64,000 nucleotides of DNA, from NCBI GenBank assembly GCA_003864495.1, contig ML133465.1, forward strand, positions 1,115,163-1,179,162, written 5' to 3'. The position numbers and the translations under genes are program-made. How positions within the stretch are numbered: position 1 is the first letter of the stretch; the number at the start of each line of letters is the position of its first letter. Under the pieces are notes generated by a model that was not told the origin of the DNA, did no database searches, and saw only the letters and a list, made by a program, of their open reading frames with translations. Positions 24,288 to 36,960 of the stretch are shown one piece after another. The stretch comes from Nemopilema nomurai (taxonomy: Eukaryota > Cnidaria > Scyphozoa > Rhizostomeae > Rhizostomatidae).

Positions 24288-26324
24288 CATACAGCCTATC
24301 ATCAGTAGGGATGCATGCAGGCCCCAGGCCTTAGTAAATCACATTATCAAAGACGTGGAATTCTAGTCTTTGAGTCATTGCAATGACTCGGCAATGCATT
24401 ATCAAGTTTTGCTTTTCGTCATTAACAGACTTCTCTATTTACCGTAGGGCCAAAGTCTTGTTCCCACCTGGCTCTAGATTAACATTTCCACCATTATTTG
24501 ACCTTCTATCATCTTTTCTACTTTCCTTCACCCTTCAATCTGTTTTATATTGTTCTCTACGACCTTTGCTATGCGAATTTGAATTCCCATCATCCATTTG
24601 TTCTGTTACTTTGTCAAGAGGATCGTTCCTTTTCCTTATCGGGACCCCCTGTTCTCTTAACGTGAATGTAATATATTTCTGTATGCAGAATAAAGTTTGA
24701 TGTTATTTTGATAATTTGTCAATGAATTCATACACCGTTGTATTTGATTGTAAATAGCCCGACGTTGTATAATCGAATCATGCCATATGGCATTATCAGA
24801 GTAATGCATCGCTAGCCACCCATTGTCAACGGACGGTCTACAAGCAAGCTTTACAAATTGAACTTACTGGGAAGATGAAGAATGCGGTCGTAGCAATGGA
24901 TTACCAATGGTGAAGAAGATCTCAAGCTCTAATGGATTATTTGACTTGCTAGACTGAATTGGCTGGACTGCAGCCAACTGAGTGCTGCTTGTTAAGACAC
25001 CAATTTGTGAAAAGACAATAAACGTTTGATTTTACGAAAAAAACTCGTAAAACCATACGTGCGCGTCACTAAAGTTGTTAGTAATGTTGCGAAGTGTTTT
25101 GTATCGGTAGTTATTTCCAGTAACTCTTAAGTCATTTTCAAAATTATGTTTCAACACACGACCTTTGAACCCAACTAAAACCTCAAAGTGAACTTTCACC
25201 TTGGGCCCTGACAAAAGCGAGCACTTGAAACCTTGTTAGTCCCATTCCGTCATAATATAAAGTTAGCTAGGTCTACATTTTGTATTTTGTATTTTAAAAT
25301 GCTGTATATACTTTTGAGGTTGTTGAATTGTTATCATGAGTTTCACTGATATAAATCTTTTCTGTTTGTCCTCTTCGTTTGGAAATCAGCTTCACCTAAG
25401 TATGGCTTGACAGTTTTGCAATGTTCACCTGAATCCTTCTGACACTCATCGCGCGGGCTTTTAGTGCGACCAAGTATGATGGAGAATGAAGCCTTATGCA
25501 CTTTGACATTGTATTTAAGTCTTTGCTGCAGCTGTGCTGAAGCCAAACACATCAACTCTTTAGACAGCAATCTTGGTTCATCGAAATTTTCATGAAGGAT
25601 ACTTAAGAATGCAGAAATGATGTTTCTATTGTTTCTCACAATTGCGAAATTTGGAGTATGAAAGATGTGTTTAAATAAATTTTTTATGCTAGGTACAACT
25701 TTATAAAAGGGACTCGAATGCACTTAAAGTGTTAGCTATACTTTAGTAGCAAGTATCACTGAATCACCAATATTGCCGAAAGATCTCATAGCAAGTAGGG
25801 TTCAACAAAATTGCCAATCTCTTACTCAAAGTTTCGCGGTTCGTTTTGTCTTGTTTGGACAACTAGTTGAGCGTTTACGATTAGCAAGTGGGAATGCCTT
25901 TGTCATACTTGCAAGTCATATCGAATTTCCATAAGCGAAATTGAATAAGCAGATGCAAACGTCCAATAAATACGCTTCATCCTTTCTTGATGATGTGGTC
26001 GCATTATGATGTGGATAAACTTGATATTGATGTCATGTCATTTCATATTCGAAATGCTTATTACGATCATCTTGTTTTTTACTTGATATACAATTATTAG
26101 GTTAGATTTATTAGATTATAGACATAGGAGATTTGTTAAGCAATAGTTACTCGCTCTATTAAGTTTAGAAGGGTATATAAAAAAGATTAGATTTCTGATT
26201 AAAGTTTAATGTCTTACTCAAGGTGGTTTGGAATGGTGACATCACTGGGTGACTTTCCCGTCGGCGACCTCCTTTTCATGAACCGGAACGAGATTCATTT
26301 CGGATTGTGTACCAATGGCGGACG
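24288..26324. other. ZFC3H1 3' UTR and MON1 upstream region
   Basis: The first 400 bases after the ZFC3H1 stop are likely 3' UTR, up to the poly(A) signal at 24689. The rest is AT-rich sequence before MON1. An open frame on the minus strand at 25343-25723 starts only with GTG and has no splice partners, so I do not call it. I see no RNA gene. Confidence 0.55.
24689..24694 (+). terminator. Poly(A) signal AATAAA, ZFC3H1
   Basis: First canonical AATAAA after the ZFC3H1 stop codon, about 400 bases downstream, followed by T/GT-rich sequence. Confidence 0.6.
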
Positions 26325-26335
26325 ATGGCCGATGA
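26315..26335 (+). promoter_or_regulatory. Six-codon upstream ORF overlapping the MON1 start
   Basis: An ATG at 26315 opens a 6-codon frame ending with TGA at 26333-26335, which overlaps the proposed MON1 ATG at 26325 in another frame. The two ATGs lie in an imperfect 10-bp tandem duplication (ATGGCGGACG / ATGGCCGATG). The MON1 ATG has A at -3 and G at +4; the upstream one has C at -3, so leaky scanning should favour MON1. Confidence 0.5.
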
Positions 26336-29300
26336 AGCAGTGAAAAGGGAAATCGATGTTAGTGAGGAAGTTGAAGATGTGGAGCAAGGAGAGGAACCAG
26401 GAGCAGGGTAAATATAGGTTAAAGAAAGTAGAATAAGGCTGCATGGTTAAGTGATGCGTGCAATCAGGTCCTTTATTTGAGTGCGCGACATTACCATCTA
26501 GACTCACCTAGTAAAGTCTTGAGTGAAGACAAACAATTTTACTCGACAAGGACGAAATACAAAAGTTGATTTACTCGACCATGACAAAGTTCTTGTTTTC
26601 TCCACACAAAGCGCCAATTTTACTTGCAAATGCCGGGTGAAACTAAAGAAACGGGATTCTAAAAGAAAAATTTATTGTTTGAGTTTGATGATGCAGAGAA
26701 CCCTACCCCCTCCCGACTGACCTGGTATTGGCAGAAGCCCATGTTTCATTGATAATGACAGGTTAATTTCTAAAAGGCAAACTGATGTCGTCAATGAATA
26801 AGAATAAAGCTAAACCAATGTTTTCCTAGCAGAAATGTAAAGCAAAGAATTTGGCTCATTTTTATCATCTAAAACAGCACAAGTTGTTGAAAATCAGTTG
26901 TTAGTACAAATTGTTGAAGAGCATATTAAACTACCAAAATAGATATTGATACTGTTTTCTTTGGAATTTCAGCTTCCTTGTTATGACAAGTTATTGGCTG
27001 ATTTATTCTTTATTAAATCTCACATAGTTTCCCTAATAATGCCCATTTTGTGCTTTCCCTAATAATACCCAAGTGGTAATTATGATTTTTACTGAAGAAA
27101 GCAATTTATTTATGGTGTTTGAATTTTTTTCTGTATGTGGCAATCAACAATATCTGAAGCTGATGTCTTCTTTTTAGAAAACTGGACACAACTCTGTTTA
27201 TAGCAGATTCTTTTGAAGATCTCAGCAATGACTTAAGTCTGAAGAATATAGAGGAAGAGTTCTTTGATAAACGTAAATCAACTTCAGGCTCAGTTGATAA
27301 AGAATACAGCAATAATTGTGAGGAGCATGCCAACTTTGTTTCTTTGTCTGTTCTTGGTGTTTCAGTCTTCTTCACTGTGAAGTTTTAGTCAGGCAATGGG
27401 TTTTGCCAATTTATGTTTAAGCCAATATTGAATTATACTGGATCAATTGATCAATTGCAAATGGAAAATTATGTCCTTTGATCACTTTTTTATAATAAAG
27501 GACACAATGGATGGGTTTGAACCACAGAATTCAAACAAGCAGCTTTGGTCATTTGTAAATGCATCTTGCATGTTCTAAACAACCTCAAAAAACAGTAATT
27601 ATTTTATTACAACAAAATTCAGCTCAATGCAAAACATCACCTAGTATTGACTATTCAATGAAATATATTTTTCTCGAATGTGATATTGTAGATTCTGACA
27701 GTGAAACTGCAGAGAAGGAAGATGTTTTTGAAGCTCCTGTTGGTAGCCCAACAAGAGACCATGCAACAGGCTCAAATGCAGTTGACATTGATGGTTGGTG
27801 CTTCCCTTGTTATCTCTGCTTGTCTACTGAGCGTTTTATGCAAAGCTGCCACGCCAAAAGTATCTAGCTGATTATCAGAGCAAACATGTAAAATGACTAA
27901 GCCAAATTGATCAATTTTTGCATTGGTGTTATTTTATTGATGAGGCTGCTGGATGCATCAGACATACTTCTGCTATATTTTGGATTTTTTGTTTTGTCTA
28001 TATTTTCAAAATCTTGCTGTTTGTCATAACTTTCTAGAAGTATCAGCTTTGGAAGGTAAAACTATGCATGAATGCAATTATTTATTCATCATTGCTCTTG
28101 TAACCAAAGTTATCATGCTTATTAAGCTCTATGGAATGGTGCTTTTTCCTGTCCTGAAAAGTTTATCAGGAAACTTTTGCCCAAAACGTATTCAGCAGTG
28201 AATGCCCCATAATCCCTCAAGTTCTTGTTTTATGTGTAGAAGTGAGGAAGCAAAGAGCAGAAACAATTTCAGAACTAGAGAGGGATTCAATCACCGAAGG
28301 TATAGAGTTGAAACTGTGCTTTAACAGACCAAAATGGGTTGAATATCCTATTATTAATATTTGAAATCATTTTATCTCTGTCTTTGAAACATTGATCATG
28401 TCAGGTTTAATCTAATTAGAACATCATTTGCTTTAAACAATATCCAACCTTTCATGACCAAGATTCTATGCTGCCTACATTACAGTATGCTTCCTTTTGT
28501 GCTGTTATGCAGTTTATTAGGTAACTGAAGCAAATCTCCAGGACTATGTAGCTTGAAGGTCAGTTGGGCTTGTGGCTCAAGTATCCTGTTTCAAAGATTA
28601 CCTTGCATATGTGGAATTTATTTGGAGTGGCTTCCATGTTTATGTAGAAGCTATGTCCATGCATATTTATCAAAGTATTTGTAGAGACTAGGAGTCAGTG
28701 ACTTTTGAATCTCAATACTTTTTTCGATGATGGTAACTTTGGTGATTTTTCAGATGCAAGTGAACCAGGGTGGGTTCTGCACAAGAAACACATTTTCGTT
28801 CTCAGTGAAGCTGGCAAACCCATCTACACAAGGTATGTCAGGTTCAACCTCCAGCAGTAAAACAAATTTGACAATGGCATACCTCTATATAGTTGAGCAT
28901 ATTGAATTTGGATAAAGTTGTGTTAACCAACTCCTATTTGCTCGAGTGGGTGATTATAACACCAATGGAGACCACTCTAAGTAAGATCTTTGGTGGCTGT
29001 TATTAGCTCAGATCTGTCATTTGCCAACTAAAGTGATGGCCTCCCTCTTGGAACCTTTGCAAAATTTGGCTTTTTATCTAGAAGTTAGGCAAATGTTAAC
29101 TGATTATGCTTAAATGCATGGAGAAGAATGTAGGAAACCAGCTTTATCTTTTTGGTTTGTTGGTTGTGAATTGCAAGCCATCCTTTTTCTAGATATGGAA
29201 ATGAAGAAAAACTTGTGACAATGATGGGAGTCATGCAGGCAATAGTCTCATTTGTTCAAGATAATGATGACAACATTCGGTATTGCTGAATTCTATCAGC

Positions 29301-32300
29301 TTGTGTTTGAACCAATCCTCCAATCAGTACTAAAAGTATTTTTTCATGCCATGTTAGAACATTGTCATTTTCATCACGAAAGAAATGGTTGTGAACTCCA
29401 GCTTTCGTCAGCTTTGCAATATCGCTTTTTATTATTCACTGAAACATTACGTCCAGTTTCTCTTCCAACGTGGATGATGCATCTGGCATTCAAGCAGCTG
29501 CGCATGTTGCTGGGCAGCATCATTGTTGTCATTTGCGGTTTTGTCGTAGACCATTACCAAAAGTGACCAATTCTTTTTTATTCGCCGCATAGTTTTCTGA
29601 TAATACTCTCTCATTTGCAGAGTTATTTGTGCCGGCAGACACCGGTTCGTTTTCCTTGTTCGTGGACCGCTCATCTTGGTTGCAGTTTGCTATGGCAACG
29701 ATTCGCAATCACAGGTTCGCGAAGGCTTTTAAAGTTAGGCCACATTCTTTGTCCTTCTCTTTCTGATCTAAATGTGGTACGTTGTTTGACGCTTAAACTT
29801 AAGCATACGTACGTGGAGCCTGATGCTGCATTATAATAGAATGATGAATCATGTATTCTATAAGACAGCAGTATTATAACAGGGACTTTCTATGTGTAAT
29901 GGCTCCTTGCTTGAATCGATATTTCTTATGCACCTTTACTATTAGGAGAAATCTGGGGTTATGTAATCTTAAATACCTCAACATCAACTCCATTGCGTAG
30001 TAATCTGAGTGCTGCGCTGTTTTCATTATCTGTGTGACACGCCAACTCTGTTGCGCGTAGTTGTTACGGGGATGTTGCGCTGCGCTCAAGTTTCGCAAGC
30101 GCGCAACTGCCAAGTGAATAGGCGTGCCCAGTTGTCCCTGATGTTAGTTTAATGCACTGCAGCTTTGCTTGCCTGCGCCATTGGCAGACTTGAAGCCTTC
30201 ATCAAAATGCCCTTTATTTTCAGTTGCTTGTCCAGCTCACATACGTGTACCACCAAATCCTCAGCGTCTTGACTTACAGTCAGCTGTCGAGGGTTTTCGA
30301 GCAAAGGCGAAACTACGATTTACGAAAGCTACTTGCAGGTAAGCCTTGTGGACCTATTTTCACTCTGCTTAATTCTGCTTAACTCTGTCACAGTTACTAT
30401 TGTCGCAACTGCTAAAACTATTGTCGAATTATGTGAACTTGGCTATTCTGTCGCATTGCTCCTTTATTCACCACTAGCATACCAATTTGATTGTTCGATT
30501 CTTCTCAAACAGGCACAGAAAAATTCATCGACAACTTGATGAACTTGATGAGCAGGGACCCAAGCTTCCTCCTCGGAGCAGTGAGTTTTGCTTCCATTGG
30601 ATTCAGTGTTTGAAATTGTGGCTTAGAATTCTAGAGCCACATGCAAAGAATGGCAAAAATGAAAGAGATAGCAACACATTATGTATGCCTAACAAATGAC
30701 TAATGTATTAGCGAGATTTTCCATCGGTTTTTGTCTTATTAATTAGTTTTTTAAACTCAATTTATTGCCAGTATAATTCACTAAAACCTTTTTAGCGCAT
30801 ATATCTTTGTTCAATTATTACATTGATTATATTTTCATGTTTAGTATTGCACTTCAGACTTTTCATGTAGATCCAGCTATGTGTATTTGAATATTTTTCT
30901 CCATTGTGTTTGATATCACAAGGTATTACTTTTGCAGGTTCGATGTCTTTCTCTACCTGGTTCCATCCGAGATATCATAGGACAAACCTTACAGCAAGCA
31001 AGAGCCAAGGTTCATTCAAATCAACCACCCTTTCTTACACTTAAATGCAAATGTATCATATTGCCTCTTATAGTGCATTTCAACATTTAAAAGTATTGGT
31101 GTTCGTCTGATCCTGCAACAACTATTTGCCCCCGACTTTTTTGAAAACAAGTATTTAGACACTTAAGAAGTTAACAACTTTTGGAGGGATTGCAGTAATC
31201 AGAGCTCGACTTGATTCATTCTTAGAAAAAATATCCAACACAACCCAAAGTGAACGTTTAATGAATGTTAAAACTACAAAGCCTTAAAAAAGGCAAGAAT
31301 ACTGGCCCTTACATTTCTGCATAAGTACCTTTGACACATTTGAAATATGCTCAAGAGCTGAAAAAATAAGTAGCCAGTTGCGCATCGAAAAAGGGTAAGA
31401 AGTGGAATGAGAACATGGTAGACTGTATTATGACCAACTATTGTCCCCTTCACATCTTCTCTTAGAAGAACTCATGCGAACTCTTTCTTTCTACACAAAC
31501 TGGGATTTGTGTGGATATGTAGACAGGTTCCAAAGCAACCTAAAGTCTTGAGATGAGCCTTATTTTGAATTCCTCAGAAAATACAGGATGCCTTTTAGTC
31601 TAAAACTTTATTTTAAAGTATATATAAATAGGTTGTTATGAATAGTACCTGCACGATTGCTCTCTAGAGCAGTGCTCTCAGAATACCACGTGATGCCATG
31701 TTTAATGCACGTGACGCTTCTTTTGCAGGACCTGGTCTTTGCCATTGTTGTCGCAAACAACCAGCTGGTGACAATGGTCAGGCCAAAGAAATTCATCTTG
31801 CACCCATCCGGTGAGCCTCCTGACGCCGTCTTTGGAGAAATTTGATTTAATTATCACTCACGAATAGTCAAAACATATCAAAATGCTTTGATAAAACCAG
31901 CTCAACGGTTCACGGTTTTCCGCTTTGCTTCCTTTCGTAGATCTTCATTTAGTGTTTAACCTTGTGAGTGCCTCCACTGCGTTCCAGACTGCGGAGTCCT
32001 GGACTCCAATTTGCCTGCCCAAGTTCGACAACACGGGGTATCTCCATGCCTATGTTTCCTACTTCGATGACAACTGCCCTGCATGTTTGTTGCTGTTGTC
32101 CATTGACAGGAACTCGTTCTTCGAGTTGTCTGAGTGCAAGACAAAAATCAAAGAGGTTTGCATCCTTTATTATCTGAATTATCATTATATTCTACCATAA
32201 TTGGAATAAGTAATTATGATCTCTGCGACCTGTACTCTAGAACTCCGAACCTCTTCCTAGAATTGATTTCAGCGTGTCCTTCTAATTTCAACTTTTGGCA

Positions 32301-35173
32301 ACATTCCTTAGTTATGGAGTCACAATGCTTAGAGACTGTTAGTTCTTGTAGAGGCATTTTTGTTCATCTCTCAATAGTTATTCAACTCAGCTAAAATCAA
32401 ATTAAATGAGACACATCTATGCCTTTGATTTGCATGTTTGGATTCTATCCACTAGGCAATTATTGTCAATGACATATGAAATATCATAAAGGTATGGGAT
32501 AGATAGATAAATAAAAGATAAAATATTAAAAAAGACAGATAGTAGTTTTTGACAATCTATATTTAAGAGGCTATTTAGTGGACCAAACGAATAAACCATA
32601 CATTTGCCATATAACCGTTTTTCGGTCAAGCAGTACACAGAAAAGTTGAAAATTTAAGACTTAGAGGGATTTGAGACTAGGGTATATATTAAAGAATTTC
32701 TTTGTTCCCACATATTTTTGCCTAATACTTTTAGGCTGGTACGTTTCACTGTGTTTAGAATGCACCTTTATCTCTGATTAAAGCGGGATTTTGAAACAAA
32801 AACCAAATGAAACATTTACACGAGCACCTACGCAACACTACTTGTGCATGCCAAGAATAGCCAGGTTACATGGCGAGTGCACGTCCTAATGAGTTCCCGT
32901 GAAATTGTAAATGGGAATAACAACATTCCACATGTTTATAGTTGACTGAGAACTGATATGCTTTTCCATGTGCTCTTCGATTAAGTGAACAGACATCTTG
33001 TGAAAAGTTAGGATTCATCTATTCCTCCTTGCAACGAGCTTGCTGTCAAAAGCGAAATGTCACGAATCCTTGTAGATCATTCGACCTTGTCAAATTGACG
33101 ATTTAAGTTTATGGTGTATTTTAGAGACTTGAAAGATACAAATGTCTGGAGGCAATCACAAGAGCAAACAAGAAGAAAAGTTACACTATAGGTGAGGATG
33201 CCACTTGCGTCTTTCGTGTGGCAGTCAGCAACATATAGTCATTTTTCTAAAATTGATCCTCTTTATATATGACATTTTTCTATTTAACTGTGGCATTGAC
33301 TTCTACCAGTTTTACTTATATTGGAGTCAGCATAGGTGTCATCTTTAACAGAGCGTTTTCTACTGTTGTCACTAATGACACTTTGAAGTATTGACAAATG
33401 AGTTAAGTCTAATATCCAGAATCATCAGCACGCAACCTCCCCATTTAAGCCTGCTCATTCTTTGCGTTTTTGTGTTTGTAAATCAGCGTTATCTTTTCAT
33501 CCAGACCAAACAGGCATTCCTGATCTGTGGCATTTTATGTACAAGTCAAGGAGCACCGCGCAATTCACGTCTCCAGAAATCGGGGCACCTTATTTGACGT
33601 CAGAGGAGCGAGAAAGGTTTGTGACAATAATTGTTAGCCAATCTGGGTTCCTAGATGACAGACCTATCATCATTAGGACACACTTTTTCATTTCCTTGAC
33701 GGAGGCTTGTCATCTAAAAACCTGTCCAAAGATCCACGCCCCAAAGTTATCTATGTCTGTTTTTCATATCCTACCCTAGCGTTGAAGTTGTTGCTGTTCC
33801 ATAAAGCTCCAGACAATGTGGGTGGCTTGCTGGAATATACTTGCTCCTTCTGTTTATTCTTTACCCTAAATGATACATCGTGCATCATTGTGATCTAATT
33901 CTCCTTCGCAGGTTGTTCGAAGAGTACCTTTATCTCCACAATCGGATACACTCTTCTCTACGTCCACTGAAAATGCTTTGTCACGTGGGTCAAAAGGAGA
34001 TGTTGATTGGCTGGGTAAGCATAGTGAAATGCCCTATATTTGTAGTGGAAGGTTCAGTAGGGTAAGCGCCCTCGCAAGGGTCCAGATGCCTCAAGGATAA
34101 GCTTCTGACATTTTTTGGATGTCCCTTCGAATGGCCTACATGTTTTTACGTTACAGCATTCTAAGTGTGCGTTAATCCGGCCATTTGAGGCCGGAGAATA
34201 TCAAGGAGATGTTTAGGGTGAAGGCTGGGAGAATATAGAAGCAGCCTTGCCTTCGTCCAAGTTCATTGTAACAGTCGAAACAGGCAACCTGATCCTAGGA
34301 CAAACGCTATTGGTTTCTACTCGTTGAAGGAAAAGTCGAGGGCTTGCTTAACCTTTTGGGAGGATGGTTGCATTCGCACCATTCTTTGTAGTAATGGTAT
34401 AGTAATGGTATGGTAATAGAATCTGTTTTAAAGATTTTGCTGAAATTTGCTGACAATCTCAGGCATCTGGTTTCGTTATGTTTCAGGTTACCTCTGGTTT
34501 CGAACTATATACCGCCTTCAGCCCATTAACAAGCAAAGTCACTGCTATGAATGCGGTCAACAAACTTTTGCGTTGGATCAAGGTAGGCCTTTTGCTGAAT
34601 GCTAATAAGAGGCTGTTGTTGACTGTGCCCTTAATGAGAGGAACCTTTATGCAGCCATAGCTACAGACATGAACTCTTTTTGCAAAGTAGCCGAAAGCTT
34701 CTTACGAGCATGTTGCACTGCAATGAATTATCATAATCTAATCTCACTTAGTCAGAAAGAGTTTGTTATGTACAGGGATTACAAAATATGCCGATTTAAA
34801 GAAATTTTTGTCATTCTAAGGATAAGGCCGATTAATGTTTGAATATACTTTCTTTCATTTCATCCCAACGAAGACAGGGAGTCTTTCTCTCTTAGGCATA
34901 TCTAAAATTCTTTCACTAAATAATTCTTGTGCTAATTAACTTTCCTGGTGGGTAGACACTTTAGATCAAGCTTAGCTTTTCTGTTGGGGGGGATAGTGAG
35001 GGGTGAAATGCCTTGTTCTATACAAGGATTACCGTGTCTCGTAGCTATAGAACTTAGATAAGACAAACTGTGAGTGCATCTTATTAGATATTTGGCAAAA
35101 TCTTAACGCGAATTTTTTCGATTTCTAGAAAGAAGAGGACCGGCTATTCATCATAAATTCTTATACATTCTGA
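26325..35173 (+). CDS. MON1: Vacuolar fusion protein MON1
   Basis: Exons: 26325-26407, 27178-27272, 27692-27793, 28038-28055, 28240-28299, 28754-28832, 29193-29279, 29621-29714, 30224-30338, 30513-30580, 30938-31009, 31729-31810, 31941-32155, 33125-33191, 33487-33616, 33912-34014, 34487-34582, 35129-35173. All phases agree, giving 536 residues, about the human MON1A/B length. With CCZ1, MON1 is the exchange factor that activates RAB7 during early-to-late endosome and autophagosome maturation. An acidic, disordered N-terminus is followed by family signatures: [18 protein letters not shown] opening the first longin domain, [24 protein letters not shown]-like core [20 protein letters not shown] in exon 13, and [12 protein letters not shown] in exon 15. 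The protein ends [10 protein letters not shown]. The three-longin layout appears complete. Exon 4 is an 18-nt micro-exon and the exon 2 donor is weak, so the N-terminus is less certain than the rest. Invertebrates usually have one MON1; I cannot assign A or B. Confidence 0.95.
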
Positions 35174-35211
35174 ATCAGTCATTGTGCAATGGATTATCTG
35201 TAAATATTTGA

Positions 35212-35217
35212 AATAAA
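35212..35217 (+). terminator. Poly(A) signal AATAAA, MON1
   Basis: Canonical hexamer 38 bases after the MON1 stop codon, followed by T-rich sequence; it implies a very short 3' UTR. Confidence 0.75.
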
Positions 35218-35383
35218 GCAATTTCTCGTAATTCTTCAGTTTTTGTAATTTATAAAACTAGAATAAATACTTTTGAGTTCTTTGTCTGTTGTCTCTTTCC
35301 TTGGTATTTTGACCAAATTGAAAATTGATTCCGATTTTCCCAAGAACATTTTACAAGGACATATCCAAGGAAAACGTTTCCTG

Positions 35384-35884
35384 TACTCTTGTGTGCTTAA
35401 TTGTAGGGGAGGGTCATATTGCATTTTTCAAAATTTTTTACCCTTCATAGCATTTTATAATGACCCCCCCATTTGATGGAAATTCCAAAGGACGACCAAC
35501 CCCCTCATTTTATTATCAACCCCCCATATTAGACATTTTAAACTTCTCAGAAAAAATGGCTTGGCTCCGTCCAAAACTCTTTTAAAGAAAAAATAAATCA
35601 GACCCTAAAATTTCAAAAGCGTTTACTCAATGTCGTCAGCCATACTTAAATTGTCTTTTAACTCTGTTGTTTTGCTTCTTGTTCTTGAGCTCTATGCCTC
35701 TGCCGTTCACCAGCTAACATGTTTTCGACTCTGACCAAAAGTGCACTTGCAATATCTCACCAGATGCTTATTTACGATTTTCCCTGTAGTTCATTTTATT
35801 ATGACCCCTCCGCTTTATGAAAATCTAGGAAAATTTCCACCCCCTCTTTATTCGACCCCCCCTACAATTAAGCACATAAGAGTA
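35384..35884. mobile_element. Inverted-repeat element (MITE-like), about 500 bp
   Basis: The left end TACTCTTGTGTGCTTAATTG and the right end (inverted, 35850-35884) match over roughly 33 bp, continuing into a GTAGGGG-(A/G)GGGTC stretch on one strand. The interior is non-coding with several CCCCC-plus-AT blocks. The target duplication is unresolved. It lies between MON1 and LRPAP1. Confidence 0.7.
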
Positions 35885-36960
35885 TGCGATTCGTTTGTTA
35901 AGTGACTGGCACATTGAAGGAGAACTTAATCCAGTTACTTCTGGATGCACGTGGTAGAATTTTCAAACTTCTTTGACTTTTCACCCTTAAAGTTGCAACT
36001 AGTGGTCTTATTTACAATTACATAAAATCATTGAAAACCATTTAATTGTTTTCTTTAACCAATTCAGGATACAATCCAAAGGGGTGGGTCAATTTCGAAT
36101 GTGTTAATGGAAATAAAAGTTGTGTGGGTCATTAGTTGATTTCGAGCTCACTTCAGGAGTTGTTCGGGTTGGATGTGCATACACTCATTTTTTTAAAAAA
36201 CACGCCATAAGAAACAGTGGGCTCAATTTTTCAAAAGTTAAGAAATAACTGTACCCAAATTGAAAAAGCTAAGAAACTTTAATTTCCGAGTTGACACTCG
36301 AAAGAGTATTATAATAAAACTTCATTGCATCACTTCTTGACATTCTCACTCAAGAAGTTTCCGTTTATAATTTGTTTTTACTTGGACTTCATAATTATGA
36401 TATTAAATGAGCTTCACAATCTCAAATAGGTTGTGCCATATTTTTGTACGACATTTGCCTGTTGAGGATTTTTTCTGTGAGTAGAATAATGAAAATTTCT
36501 CGAGAACATTGTTTGCAAATTGTGTGGAGCAAGATTATTGAGAAGCTTAATACACCATCGTTTAACATTCTTCAAATAAGCGCATTTAACTCGTGAAATT
36601 TGAAAGAAACTTTTGCTAGCAAAATGGTAAGAAATTAAGAAACTTACTACCAACACCGGACCTTTGTTTCTTATTAAAAATGAGTGTATCTGTCACATTG
36701 GCAGCATAAAATTACCACATTGAAGTATTAATTGATTGTCAGCATAAAAGTTTTTCTGGCATCTTCTTTCAAATAGGTTAATATACATATCTTCTCCAAC
36801 AAAGGAAGTTATAGAGATTCATTCTAGAGTTACATGGTTTTTTGACAAATATTTTTGTCTCGCATCCATATGCAACCTCTCTTGCGAATCTCATAATAGT
36901 CTGAAACGGGCCTAATTAACTGACCCATGTGAAGTTCTTGAGTGCTTCTTCTTCGCAACT

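Larger units (their letters stand above)
35174..36960. other. Intergenic region MON1 to LRPAP1
   Basis: Contains the end of MON1, the inverted-repeat element at 35384-35884, then AT-rich sequence that must hold the LRPAP1 promoter. I see no further gene. Confidence 0.6.

Noticed and set aside
25343..25723. 126-codon minus-strand frame
   Set aside because: Begins only with GTG, has no recognisable domain and no phase-matched splice partners.
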